Part shown: in pieces, positions 15,930 through 24,734 of the stretch
Position numbering within the stretch: the first letter of the stretch is position 1
Layout of the letters: each line of letters begins with the position of its first letter
DNA from: Bradyrhizobium ottawaense
Lineage (GTDB): Bacteria > Pseudomonadota > Alphaproteobacteria > Rhizobiales > Xanthobacteraceae
Assembly (NCBI RefSeq): GCF_900099825.1
Contig: NZ_LT629693.1
Coordinates: forward strand, 2,108,001 to 2,172,000
Direction of reading: 5' to 3'
Length of the DNA stretch: 64,000 nucleotides
Notes under the pieces: generated by a model
What the model was told of the DNA's origin: nothing
The model's database searches: none
What the model saw: only the letters and a program-made list of their open reading frames with translations
Translations under genes and position numbers: made by a program

Positions 15930-17557
15930 TGCCCCACCCTCAGATCGCCCGCCACGAGTTTCTCGCGTTTGAGGCGGATGCCGGCCCGCTCGCGGTCCCA
16001 GGTGTCTTGCGTAATACCTTCCGACCGCAGCACATGCTTTTCGATCTTCTGCGTCGGCGTCTTCGGCAGCTCCGACATGAAGCGGATGTAGCGCGGCACC
16101 ATGAAATGCGGCAGCCGCGGCGTCAGGAACGAGATGATGTCCACCGGATCGATCTCGGCGCCGGGCATCGCGGCGACGATCGCCATCACTTCGTCCTCGC
16201 CAAATTCGCTGGGAACGCCGACGACGGCGGTTTCGCGCACCTTCGGATGGGCGCCGATTTCGACCTCGACCTCGAACGACGAAATATTCTCGCCGCGGCG
16301 GCGAATGGCATCTTTCATGCGGTCGACGAAGAAGAAATTGCCCGCCTCGTCGCGCCGGAACGCATCGCCGGTATGGAACCAGCCGTTGCGCCAGGCGCGC
16401 GCGGTCGCCTCGGGATTGGCGTTGTAGCCGTGATTCATCGTCCAGGGCTCATCGGCCCGTACCATCAATTCGCCGACGGTGCCGTGCGGTACCTCGATGT
16501 CGTGATCATCGACCACGCGGGCCTCGAAACCGGCGCGGACGCGGCCGCAGGTCTTGGCGATGCCGGGGTTTCTTTCCGACAGGATCGGGCAAGAAATCTC
16601 CGTCATGTTGAAGACGGTGTAGATGTCGACGCCGAACCGCGCGGTGAATTCCGCCGCATCCTCGGCTAGCGGCACCATGATGGCCTGCCGCAAGCCATGA
16701 TCGCGATCGCGCGGCGTGGGCTTCGCTTTCATGAGGAACGGGATCATCGCGCCGAGCAGCGTCATGGTGGTGGTGCCGGTCTTGCGCACCGTGTCCCAGA
16801 AGGTGTCGGTGTCGAAGGCTTCGACCAGCGCGATCGATCCACCCCGCACCAGCATGCGATAGACGCCGCTGGTGCCGCCGACGTGGAAGATCGGCAGGTT
16901 GACCAGCGCGCGATCCTCGGACGTAACCGTATCGAGCGCCTCTGTCGTCGCGGCGAGATGCCGGTACGACGACAATACGCCCTTCGACGGCCCAGTCGTG
17001 CCCGACGTGTAGATAATCGCATGCGTATCCCAGGGCATGATCGCGCGCGGCGGATCGCTGGGTTCGCCGGCCGCGGCCGACAGTGCATCCTCATTGAGAC
17101 AACGAATTCCCTTCAGCGCCGGCGGCGGATCGCCGGAAATCGTCACCAGCGTATCGAGGCCGCTGGTCTCGACCTCCGCCAGCCGGTCGGCCAGCCGCGC
17201 ATCGGCCACCATCAGCCGTGCGCCGGAATTCTGGATCACATGCGCCAGCAGCCGCCCGCGATACGAGGTGTTGACGGGGACATACACCGCGCCGATGTAG
17301 TTCAGCGCGAACCAGACCGCGATCGCATGCGGACCGTTCGGCAGCCACGACAGCACGAAATCGTCCTGCTTCACCCCGAGCGCCTGCAGGCTGGCCGCGA
17401 CCTTGCGCACGTTGCCGCGCAGGCGCGCGTAACTCCATTGGTCGCCGGTGGAAAACAGCGCAAAGACGCTCTCGCCGCGTTCGCGCGCATGGCGATCGAC
17501 CAGATTGCGCAGCACAAACCTGTCCGCCGGGGACAGGGCTTTATTGTCACCACTCAT
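15926..17557 (-). CDS. AMP-forming acyl-CoA ligase (copy 1)
   Basis: A 543-residue adenylate-forming ligase that activates a carboxylic acid to its CoA thioester. The phosphate loop is IIYTSGTTGPSKG, the adenine region is YTVFNMTEIS, the hinge region is GWFHTGDAFRRDEAGNFFFV followed by DRMKDAIRRRGENISSFEVE, and the C-terminal catalytic lysine lies in TPTQKIEKH. The frame is open to 17743, but the ATG at 17557 (MSGDNKALSP) has GGGAGG 5 bases ahead and fits the family start. It is followed by an ATGA overlap into the carboxyltransferase gene. It is closely related to the ligase at 25965-27629. Confidence 0.93.
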   Translation of the reverse strand: MSGDNKALSPADRFVLRNLVDRHARERGESVFALFSTGDQWSYARLRGNVRKVAASLQALGVKQDDFVLSWLPNGPHAIAVWFALNYIGAVYVPVNTSYRGRLLAHVIQNSGARLMVADARLADRLAEVETSGLDTLVTISGDPPPALKGIRCLNEDALSAAAGEPSDPPRAIMPWDTHAIIYTSGTTGPSKGVLSSYRHLAATTEALDTVTSEDRALVNLPIFHVGGTSGVYRMLVRGGSIALVEAFDTDTFWDTVRKTGTTTMTLLGAMIPFLMKAKPTPRDRDHGLRQAIMVPLAEDAAEFTARFGVDIYTVFNMTEISCPILSERNPGIAKTCGRVRAGFEARVVDDHDIEVPHGTVGELMVRADEPWTMNHGYNANPEATARAWRNGWFHTGDAFRRDEAGNFFFVDRMKDAIRRRGENISSFEVEVEIGAHPKVRETAVVGVPSEFGEDEVMAIVAAMPGAEIDPVDIISFLTPRLPHFMVPRYIRFMSELPKTPTQKIEKHVLRSEGITQDTWDRERAGIRLKREKLVAGDLRVGQ

Positions 17558-17615
17558 CAGCGCCTCCCATTGCGCCGCCTTCAGGCGGTCGTTTTGCGGC
17601 GGCGCCGAGGCGCCG

Positions 17616-18302
17616 TCAGGCCGTCTTTCGCCGCGGAGCAACGGCGCGAACTGTCGCGCCTTCCCCGTGCTTGCGCAAACCCATGTCGATGAACGCGTGA
17701 ATCTGCGCACGGTTCGCCGCGAGCCGCGTCGCATCGCCTTCAAGCAGCGACTGGATGATCAGGCCGCGCAGCATGCCCACCAGGATATTCGCCATCTTGG
17801 CACCGTCGACGCCGGCACGCAGTTCGCCGCGACGCTTGGCTTGTGCGAGATGGCCGGAAAACCCGTCGTGAAAGCCAGCGCTCAGCGCGCGGGTGCGCGG
17901 CTGCAACTCCGGTATCGCGCACAGCGACTCGACGAACAGGGAATAGAGTGCCGCGGTGGCGACCGGGCTCGCGCAGGCGCTGTCGATGTGCGCGTCGATG
18001 CGAGCCCGCACCGCATCGAGACCCACTCTGTCTCCCATTGCCTTGCGCAGGCGTTCGGCAAACCAGCCCTCCATGAAATCCATCAGCGTCTGCAACAGCG
18101 CGAGCTTGGTGCCGAAGCGTTCGGCCGGCAGCCCACGACTGAAACCGGCGGCGACGCCGATTTCGGCCAGCGTGGCACCCGCCGCGCCCTTCTGCGCGAT
18201 GATCGTCATCGCCGCCCGCAGCATGCGTTCATCGGACGCGCGCCGCCGCTCGTCCTGCCGCGACGCCGGCTTTGGCCTGGTATCGGAACCCGTGAAATTC
18301 AT
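17616..18302 (-). CDS. TetR-family transcriptional regulator
   Basis: A 228-residue regulator. The N-terminal helix-turn-helix reads RMLRAAMTIIAQKGAAGATL, then AEIGVAAGFSRGLPAERFG. The C-terminal part is a helical ligand domain. I chose the ATG at 18302 (MNFTGSDTRP) over upstream ATGs because the palindrome at 18322-18341 lies immediately ahead of it. It sits at the divergence point of the ligase/carboxyltransferase/biotinyl block (same strand, 58 bases downstream) and the ABC importer block. It most likely represses both until an acyl-CoA or free acid is bound. Confidence 0.9.
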   Translation of the reverse strand: MNFTGSDTRPKPASRQDERRRASDERMLRAAMTIIAQKGAAGATLAEIGVAAGFSRGLPAERFGTKLALLQTLMDFMEGWFAERLRKAMGDRVGLDAVRARIDAHIDSACASPVATAALYSLFVESLCAIPELQPRTRALSAGFHDGFSGHLAQAKRRGELRAGVDGAKMANILVGMLRGLIIQSLLEGDATRLAANRAQIHAFIDMGLRKHGEGATVRAVAPRRKTA

Positions 18303-18321
18303 GGCTTCGGTTATTATTCCA

Positions 18322-18341
18322 CTTGCTGGTCCACTAGCAAG
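18322..18341. promoter_or_regulatory. TetR operator, 20-bp palindrome
   Basis: CTTGCTGGTCCACTAGCAAG has perfect 6-bp outer arms and further matching pairs inside (consensus CTTGCTrGTssACyAGCAAG). It lies 20 bases upstream of the TetR start and 58 bases upstream of the importer operon start. Size and place fit the binding site of the adjoining TetR protein. Confidence 0.75.
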
Positions 18342-18398
18342 CATTATGATGAGCGGCGAGCGGCCGGAATACAAGAGCCGCCCATGGGAGAGAGACGC

Positions 18399-19637
18399 AT
18401 GCGCCCGACGCCAGCAGTCCCGCTGCTTTGCCGTGATGTCATCGACCGGCGCGCGCTATTGCGCCTCGCCGCGCAAGCCGGTGTCGCCGCGCTCGGCGCC
18501 GGCCCCGGATTCGCGCAGCAACAACAACCGTTCAAGATCGGCTGGATCAGGCCGACCACCGGTCGCCTTGCCTCCTCGTTCGCCCCGCTGTATTTCGGCG
18601 GCCTGATCGCGATCGACGAGATCAATGCGGCGGGCGGCATTCTCGGACGTCAGATCGCGCGCATCGAGGAGGATGATGAGGGTTCGCCGGCCAAGGAGCC
18701 CGGCATCGTCAGAAAACTGCGCGAGCAGGAGATCGGTTGCTTCGTCGGGCCGACCGGCAGCTCGCAATCGCTGGCGTCGATCGCGGCGACGACGTCCGCC
18801 AAAATCGTCCAGTCGGCCTATGCGGCGGCGGCGGAAGCGGGCGACGGCCGGAAATATCCGTATCACTATCAGATCATGTTCAACACCGACCAGCAGGCCG
18901 ACGTCTGCGTCGACTACATGGTGCGGGTGCTGGGCTTGAAGAAGATCGGCGTCCTGCAGGAAAATACCGCGTTCGGAGAACAGGCGGCGGCGGCCACCAA
19001 GTCGGTGCTGCAGAGGAAATTCGGGCTCACGCCGGTCAGCGAACAGGTCTATCCGATCGCCGCTCCTGATCTTTCGGCCTATGTCGCCAATCTGCAGAAG
19101 GCCGGTGCCGACGGCGTCATCGGCTGGATCGCCAATGTCCCCAATGCGGCGATGATTTTCAATGCCATGAAGACGCTGAAATGGTTCCCGCCGGTGGCCG
19201 GTCATAGCGGGCTGATGCTGCCCGCCTTGTTCGATCTGGTGCCGGCCGAAGCCGTGAAGAACGTCTTTGCGACCTATTACCGCAATTTCACCTGGAGCGA
19301 TACCGAACAGCCCGGCGCACCTCAGGTCGAATTCGCCAAGAAGTTGTCGCAATATCCGGAAGCCAGGGGCTTTGAAGTCAACGTCGCCGCCGCTCCCTAC
19401 TACGACTTTCTCTATTGCCTCAAGGCGGCGATCGAGTCGGAAAAGAGTTTTGAGCCCGAGGCGATCAAGCGCGGGCTCGACAATCTCAGGAACCACAAGG
19501 GTCTGCTCGGTAACATTTCCTTCACGCCCGAAACCCATTCGGGCATCGGCGTGAAGGACGTCGTCCTGGTGTCGGTGGCGTCGGGGCAGGATCCGCGCGC
19601 AATGGGATGCCTGCGCGCCCGTGCACGCGATCAGTGA
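18399..19637 (+). CDS. Branched-chain-type ABC importer binding protein (copy 1)
   Basis: A 412-residue periplasmic binding protein of the LivJ/HAA type. The export signal is DRRALLRLAAQAGVAALGAG, with a twin-arginine-like start and cleavage near GFAQQQQ. The mature protein begins FKIGWIRPTTGRLASSFAPL. The ligand-site segment CFVGPTGSSQSLASIAATTS and the hinge QENTAFGEQ are typical. The frame extends far upstream, but homology starts here. The ATG at 18384 is an alternative. It heads an operon with LivH, LivM-LivG and LivF. Its closest relative in the window is the binding protein at 24735-25937. Aromatic or alicyclic acids are plausible cargo given the CoA ligases. Confidence 0.92.
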   Translation: MRPTPAVPLLCRDVIDRRALLRLAAQAGVAALGAGPGFAQQQQPFKIGWIRPTTGRLASSFAPLYFGGLIAIDEINAAGGILGRQIARIEEDDEGSPAKEPGIVRKLREQEIGCFVGPTGSSQSLASIAATTSAKIVQSAYAAAAEAGDGRKYPYHYQIMFNTDQQADVCVDYMVRVLGLKKIGVLQENTAFGEQAAAATKSVLQRKFGLTPVSEQVYPIAAPDLSAYVANLQKAGADGVIGWIANVPNAAMIFNAMKTLKWFPPVAGHSGLMLPALFDLVPAEAVKNVFATYYRNFTWSDTEQPGAPQVEFAKKLSQYPEARGFEVNVAAAPYYDFLYCLKAAIESEKSFEPEAIKRGLDNLRNHKGLLGNISFTPETHSGIGVKDVVLVSVASGQDPRAMGCLRARARDQ

Positions 19638-19647
19638 AGGCAGGCAT

Positions 19648-20526
19648 ATGGACCTCGATGTAGTGTCGCATGGAATAGTCGCCGGCAGTCTCTATGCGCT
19701 GGTCGCCGTCAGCTTCAATATTCTTTACAGGCCGACCAACGTCTTCAATTTCGCGCAAGGCGAACTGGTGATGCTCGGCGCGATGATCTTTGCCAGCATC
19801 ACGTCGCTGGCCGGAATGCCATGGTTCGTCGCCTTCGCGGCAACGCTGGTCGCGGTCGGCCTGATCGGGATCGTCGAGGAACGGGTCGCCGTCGCGCCGA
19901 TCCTGGCAAGATCGCAGACCGGAACGGGGTGGGTCATTACCACGCTGGCCATGTCGCTGATCATTTCCAATCTGGTCGGGCGGGTCTGGGGACCGGATCC
20001 GATCCTGGTCAAGCCGCCGGCCCCCCTGAGCATGGAAGCGCTCGACCTAGGACCGACCCATGTCAGTTCCTACGAGATCGCCCTCGTGCTCGTGACTATC
20101 GTCCTGGTCGCGATTGTCGAACGCGCGTACCGAACGCTGAGAGGCAAGGCGGTGATGGCGGTGGCGGAGGACCGCGAGGCCGCACTGCTGCGCGGCATCG
20201 ATCCCAATCGCCTCAGCCGCTGGTCGTTCTTTCTTGGCGCCGCCTTCGCCGCCATGACCGGCATTCTCGCAGCACCCATCCTCTACGCTTCGACCGCGCT
20301 CGGACCCGATCTGCTGTTGAAAGGGTTTGCCGCCGCGGCCGTCGGCTCGATCGGCAACAACCGCGGCGCCCTGATCGCAGGATACATCATCGGAGTTACG
20401 GAAGCGGTCGGCGCGTCACTGTTGTCGCCGGGATATCAGGAGGCGGTGATCTTTGTCGTCGTCCTGACCGTCCTGCTGCTGCGACCTGAGGGCCTGTTCG
20501 GCCGTCCGAATGCGCGGACGGTCTGA
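19648..20526 (+). CDS. Branched-chain-type ABC permease, LivH-like
   Basis: A 292-residue inner-membrane permease of the LivH family with about eight hydrophobic segments. The family opening HGIVAGSLYALVAVSFNILY and the motif NVFNFAQGELVMLGAM are present, and the C-terminal loop carries GNNRGALIAGYIIGVTEAVG. The ATG at 19648 follows GAAGGCAGG, 10 bases after the binding-protein stop. It forms the channel together with the LivM half of the next gene. Confidence 0.94.
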   Translation: MDLDVVSHGIVAGSLYALVAVSFNILYRPTNVFNFAQGELVMLGAMIFASITSLAGMPWFVAFAATLVAVGLIGIVEERVAVAPILARSQTGTGWVITTLAMSLIISNLVGRVWGPDPILVKPPAPLSMEALDLGPTHVSSYEIALVLVTIVLVAIVERAYRTLRGKAVMAVAEDREAALLRGIDPNRLSRWSFFLGAAFAAMTGILAAPILYASTALGPDLLLKGFAAAAVGSIGNNRGALIAGYIIGVTEAVGASLLSPGYQEAVIFVVVLTVLLLRPEGLFGRPNARTV

Positions 20527-20528
20527 CG

Positions 20529-22319
20529 ATGTCGTTGCGTACCGCTCTTCCCTTTGCTCTCCAGGTCGCCGTGCTTGCCGTCGCGCTGGCATTGCCCGCC
20601 TTCGTCGGCGCCAATTCCTACGCCCTGTTCGTCGCAACGCAGCTCGGCATTTACGTCATCGCTGCAATCGGCCTCAATCTTCTGGCCGGCTATGCCGGGC
20701 AGGTCTCGCTCGGCCACGCCGCTTTCTTCGCCATCGGCGCCTATTCGGTCGCGCTTCTTACCGTCGACCATCACTGGTCGTTCTGGGCAGCGGCTGCGGT
20801 CGGGATGGTGCTCGCTGCCGGGCTCGGCGTGCTGGCCGCGCTGCCGGCGTTTCGGCTCAATACCTGGTATTTCGCGTTCATCACGCTCGCTTTCGCGCTG
20901 GTGTTCGAGAAGATGATCGTCGAATGGCGCTGGCTGACCAAGGGTTTTGCCGGCGTCGTCGGCGTGCCGGCACCTTCGGCCTTCGGCTTCGAATTCGGCC
21001 CCAGGCCGCTTTACTACACCGTCGTGACGGTGACGATCGTCGTCTTCATTCTGGTGCGCAACATCGTCCATTCGCGCTTCGGCCGTGCCTTCGTCGCGGT
21101 GCGTGACGTGGAACCGGCGGCGTTGGCGGTCGGCGCCTCGCCGCAGCGCACGAAGCTCGTCGCGTTCGTGATATCGGCCGCGCTGGCGGGCATCGCCGGC
21201 GCTTTCTTCGCCGTGCAGAAGACGGTCGTCACACCGGATGACTTCACTGCCGACTTCTCGATCTTTTTCCTGCTCACCGTCGTGCTCGGCGGACTCGGCA
21301 CCCTCTGGGGCCCGATCATCGGCGCGCTGGTTTTCTTTCTGATCCCCGAACTGCTGGCCGGCATGCAGAGCTGGCGCATGCTGATCTATGGCTTCATGCT
21401 GCTCGGCCTCATGCTTTTCGCGCCACACGGGCTCTATGGCGCGCTGCGGCAGACCTGGCGACGCTTCGCGCCACCGGCGCCGAGGCCGCTTGCATCGGCA
21501 GAGGCCATCCAACAGATCGAACACCCGCCTATTGCCGGTCTTCCACTCGAAATATCCGGCCTGTCCAAGCGATTTGGCGGCGTGCTGGCGCTCGACGGCG
21601 TGGATTTTTCTGCACCAGCCGGAAGCTGCTGTGCCATCGTCGGGCCCAACGGCTCGGGCAAGACGACGCTGCTCAATCTCGCCAGCGGCTACTACACGTC
21701 CGACGCCGGCAGCGTGAGGATCGGCGGCGTCGAAACCCTGGGCTCAAGCGCGCAGAAAATCGCCGCGCGCGGCATCGGCCGTACCTTTCAGACACCCCGC
21801 CTGGTGGCCGACCTGACCGCACTCGACAATGTCATGCTCGGCGCCTTCACGCGCGAACGCGCGAACCTGCTGTCGACCGCGCTGCGGCTACCTCACGCGC
21901 GCGAAGAAGTACGCCGTCTGCGCAAGGAAGCACTCGGCTTTCTTGATTTCGTCGGCGTGGCCGATCGCGCCGACACCGACGCTGGTGAAACACCTCACGG
22001 CCAGCAGCGCCTGATCGAGATCGCGCGGGCAATGATGGGCGGCGCGCGGCTTATCCTGCTCGACGAGCCCGCGGCAGGACTTTCGATGGCAGAGCTCGAA
22101 CGTCTCGAACAGTTGATCACGCGAATTCGCGAACTCGGCGCCACCATCGTCATCGTCGAGCATCATCTCGACCTGGTCGCCAATATCGCAACCCACGTCA
22201 CGGTTCTGGACCGCGGCACGGTGCTCGCCGCAGGCAAGCCTGCCACGGTGTTCAATGACGCAGGCGTCATGCGCGCCTATATGGGTGAGCGCGCACTGAA
22301 GACGGGGGTGCCAGCATGA
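20529..22319 (+). CDS. Fused branched-chain ABC permease-ATPase (LivM-LivG)
   Basis: A 596-residue fusion. Residues about 1-315 are a LivM-like permease (AIGLNLLAGYAGQVSLGHAA, then GGLGTLWGPIIGALVF). Residues about 340-596 are a LivG-like ATPase with Walker A GPNGSGKT, the Q-loop TFQTPRLV and Walker B LILLDEPAAGLS. The ABC signature is PHGQQRLIEIARAM, lacking the canonical LSGGQ. The two parts are joined by a short Pro/Ala/Glu-rich linker. Fusion fixes the stoichiometry of one permease half to one ATPase. It begins 2 bases after LivH stops and its stop overlaps the LivF start (ATGA). Confidence 0.94.
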   Translation: MSLRTALPFALQVAVLAVALALPAFVGANSYALFVATQLGIYVIAAIGLNLLAGYAGQVSLGHAAFFAIGAYSVALLTVDHHWSFWAAAAVGMVLAAGLGVLAALPAFRLNTWYFAFITLAFALVFEKMIVEWRWLTKGFAGVVGVPAPSAFGFEFGPRPLYYTVVTVTIVVFILVRNIVHSRFGRAFVAVRDVEPAALAVGASPQRTKLVAFVISAALAGIAGAFFAVQKTVVTPDDFTADFSIFFLLTVVLGGLGTLWGPIIGALVFFLIPELLAGMQSWRMLIYGFMLLGLMLFAPHGLYGALRQTWRRFAPPAPRPLASAEAIQQIEHPPIAGLPLEISGLSKRFGGVLALDGVDFSAPAGSCCAIVGPNGSGKTTLLNLASGYYTSDAGSVRIGGVETLGSSAQKIAARGIGRTFQTPRLVADLTALDNVMLGAFTRERANLLSTALRLPHAREEVRRLRKEALGFLDFVGVADRADTDAGETPHGQQRLIEIARAMMGGARLILLDEPAAGLSMAELERLEQLITRIRELGATIVIVEHHLDLVANIATHVTVLDRGTVLAAGKPATVFNDAGVMRAYMGERALKTGVPA

Positions 22320-23089
22320 CCACTCCAGGCGCTCAACCCCTGCTTTCGGCGCGCAACATCTACGCCGGCTATGGCCACGTCCGCGTGCTTGAAAACGTCT
22401 CGGTCGCTGCCGCTGCAGGCCACATTGTCGCGCTGGTCGGCCGCAACGGCGCCGGCAAGTCGACGCTGCTCCGCACGCTTTCCGGCCTCAACCGGCCGAC
22501 CGCCGGCGAGATCGTGTTCGATGGCCGCAGCATTGCCGGCGCACGGACGCACGCCATTGTCGAAGCCGGCCTGCTGCACGTCGCGGAAGGTCGCCGGTTG
22601 TTTCGCCGGCAGAGCGTGGCCGACAACATCGAGCTTGGCCGCTACGGCCTGCGATTGAGCGTTGAGCAGCGCCGGCAACGCCTTGATCGCATCCACGAAC
22701 TCTTTCCGGTGCTGCGCGAGAAGCAGGACCTGATCGCCGGCGGCCTGTCAGGTGGACAGCAGCAGATGCTGGCGATCGCGCAAGCGATGATGCGCGAGCC
22801 GAAATTGCTGATGCTGGACGAACCTTCGCTCGGCCTCGCACCCGTGCTCGTCGACCAGGTGCTGGACGCGATTCTCTCGCTGCGCGCTCAAGGCGTCGCC
22901 ATTCTGCTGGTCGAGCAGATGGTCGAGCGCGCGCTCGAAATCGCCGACTACGCTTACGTCTTGCAGAACGGTCGCGTGATCGCGAGCGGACCGGCGCACG
23001 AGATCGCCAGCGGCGATGCGCTGCACAAGGCCTTTATGGGTGAGCATGGAGCGCCGGTCGGGGCCGAACCTGGAGTGAGAGGATCATGA
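22316..23089 (+). CDS. Branched-chain-type ABC ATPase, LivF-like
   Basis: A 257-residue ATPase, the second nucleotide-binding subunit of this importer. Walker A is GRNGAGKST, the signature is LSGGQQQMLAIAQAMM, Walker B is LLMLDEPSLGLAP and the H-loop region is ILLVEQMVERALEI. Length and the closing LHKAFMGEHG are typical of LivF. It overlaps both neighbours by ATGA, which shows tight co-translation with the carboxyltransferase that follows. This coupling of transport and acyl-CoA chemistry is the main clue to function. Confidence 0.94.
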   Translation: MTTPGAQPLLSARNIYAGYGHVRVLENVSVAAAAGHIVALVGRNGAGKSTLLRTLSGLNRPTAGEIVFDGRSIAGARTHAIVEAGLLHVAEGRRLFRRQSVADNIELGRYGLRLSVEQRRQRLDRIHELFPVLREKQDLIAGGLSGGQQQMLAIAQAMMREPKLLMLDEPSLGLAPVLVDQVLDAILSLRAQGVAILLVEQMVERALEIADYAYVLQNGRVIASGPAHEIASGDALHKAFMGEHGAPVGAEPGVRGS

Positions 23090-24666
23090 AGCACCATCCC
23101 GACGCCGGACAGCGGCAAATCCTGGCCGCAATCGAATCCGAGCGCGCCCTGTTGATGGACGCGGCCCGCCCCGAAGCGATGAAGCGCCTCGCCGAGCGCG
23201 GCCGGCTTTCAGCGCGCGCCAGGATCGCACGCCTGGTCGATCCCGGCTCGTTCGACGAGATCGGCGCGCTCGCGGCGAGCGAGCCGGAAGCCGGCAAGCT
23301 GCCTCCCCGGCAGACTTCACCGGCCGATGGCGTCGTGACCGGCACGGCGCGCATCGACGGGCGCCCTGTCGTAATCCTCTCGCAGGATTTCAGCGTTTTC
23401 GGCGGCAGCATTGGCAAGCTCGGCAGTGCCAAGACCCAGCGCATGGTCAAGATTGCCATTCGACGCGGAATTCCCATGGTCCTGATGCTCGATGGCGGCG
23501 GCCACCGCATCCAGGGTGGACAAAATTCGCGCCATTTCGCTCATGCTAACGGCATGTTCCACGATCTGGCGCGGGCCTCGGGTTGGGTACCGATGGTGGC
23601 GCTGATGCTCGGTGCCGGTTTCGCCGGACCGACCAATTATGCCGGCCTCGCCGATTTCGTCGTCATGGTACGCGGCCAGTCGGTCATGGGCCTCGCGGGC
23701 CCGGCACTGGTCAAGGCAGGCACCGGCGAAGACGCCGACCAGGAAACCCTCGGTGGCGCGGAAGTGCAGGTCGACAAGCAGGGGCTGGCCGATCTCGGCG
23801 TCGCCAACGAGGACGAGGCGTTCGCCGCCGCTAGGCAATTCCTGTCCTATCTGCCGGGCAATGCGCGGAAGTCGCTCCCCTTCGTTCCGACCGATGATCC
23901 CTCCGATCGCGGCGACGATGCGCTGCTCGACATCCTGCCGGACTCGACGCGCCGCGCCTACGACATGCGCCGGGTGATCGCCGGCATCGCCGATGTCGAC
24001 AGCCTGTTCGAACTCAAGCCCACCTTTGCCGGCAACATCATCACGACTTTTGCGCGGCTCGGCGGACGCCCCGTCGGGTTCATCGCCAACCAGCCAATGC
24101 GCGCGGGCGGAATCCTCGACGCCAACGCCTGCGAGAAGGGCGCTCACTTCATCGCGCTGTGCGATGCGTTCGGCCTGCCTCTCGTCTCGATGATCGACGT
24201 GCCCGGCTTCTATATCGGCTCAACCGCGGAGCGCACCACGCTTGGACGCCGAAGCGCCAAGCTGATCTTCGAATGGGGCCATGCCAGCGTACCGCGGGTA
24301 TCGGTGGTGATCCGCAAGGGTTTCGGCCTCGGCTATTTCGCGATGAATGGCGGCCGCGCCTTCGACGCCGACGCCTGCTTCGCCTGGCCGTCGGCGCAGA
24401 TCTGCGCCATGTCGATCGAGGGCGCGATCGATGTCGCTTTCCGCAAGGATTACATGGCAGCGCCCGATCCGCAGGCCCGCAGGCAACAAATGATCGAGGA
24501 GACGCGCGCGCAAACGGCCTCGATCCATGCCGCCGAAGGTTTTGGCGTCGATGACGTAATCGACCCGCGCACCACGCGCCGGCGCATTATCGAAATATTC
24601 GATCAGGTGCCGCCAAGGCGCGAAAACGACCATCCGCCAAAATTTCGGTCGATCGCACCGATCTAG
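23086..24666 (+). CDS. Acyl-CoA carboxyltransferase (copy 2)
   Basis: A 526-residue carboxyltransferase related to the one at 14412-15929. Landmarks are RLAERGRLSARARIARLVDP, LMLDGGGHRIQG, NQPMRAGGILDANACEKGAH, DVPGFYIGSTAERTTLGRRS and a second-half GFGLGYFAMNGGRAF. It would use biotin-bound CO2 with an acyl-CoA acceptor. No biotinyl domain gene lies beside it, so it may share the carrier at 14081-14302 or act in a different reaction. The ATG overlaps the LivF stop. It contains both halves of the fold, like PCC/MCC beta chains, and is slightly longer than copy 1. Confidence 0.9.
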   Translation: MKHHPDAGQRQILAAIESERALLMDAARPEAMKRLAERGRLSARARIARLVDPGSFDEIGALAASEPEAGKLPPRQTSPADGVVTGTARIDGRPVVILSQDFSVFGGSIGKLGSAKTQRMVKIAIRRGIPMVLMLDGGGHRIQGGQNSRHFAHANGMFHDLARASGWVPMVALMLGAGFAGPTNYAGLADFVVMVRGQSVMGLAGPALVKAGTGEDADQETLGGAEVQVDKQGLADLGVANEDEAFAAARQFLSYLPGNARKSLPFVPTDDPSDRGDDALLDILPDSTRRAYDMRRVIAGIADVDSLFELKPTFAGNIITTFARLGGRPVGFIANQPMRAGGILDANACEKGAHFIALCDAFGLPLVSMIDVPGFYIGSTAERTTLGRRSAKLIFEWGHASVPRVSVVIRKGFGLGYFAMNGGRAFDADACFAWPSAQICAMSIEGAIDVAFRKDYMAAPDPQARRQQMIEETRAQTASIHAAEGFGVDDVIDPRTTRRRIIEIFDQVPPRRENDHPPKFRSIAPI

Positions 24667-24734
24667 CGTCGGCGTACCGCCGGGTGAACCCAGCAAGAAC
24701 AATCAGATCAAGCCCGATGCATGGAGGAAGTATC

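Noticed and set aside
17448..18398. A 5' extension of the binding-protein frame
   Set aside because: It overlaps the TetR gene and its operator, and the export signal begins only at 18399.
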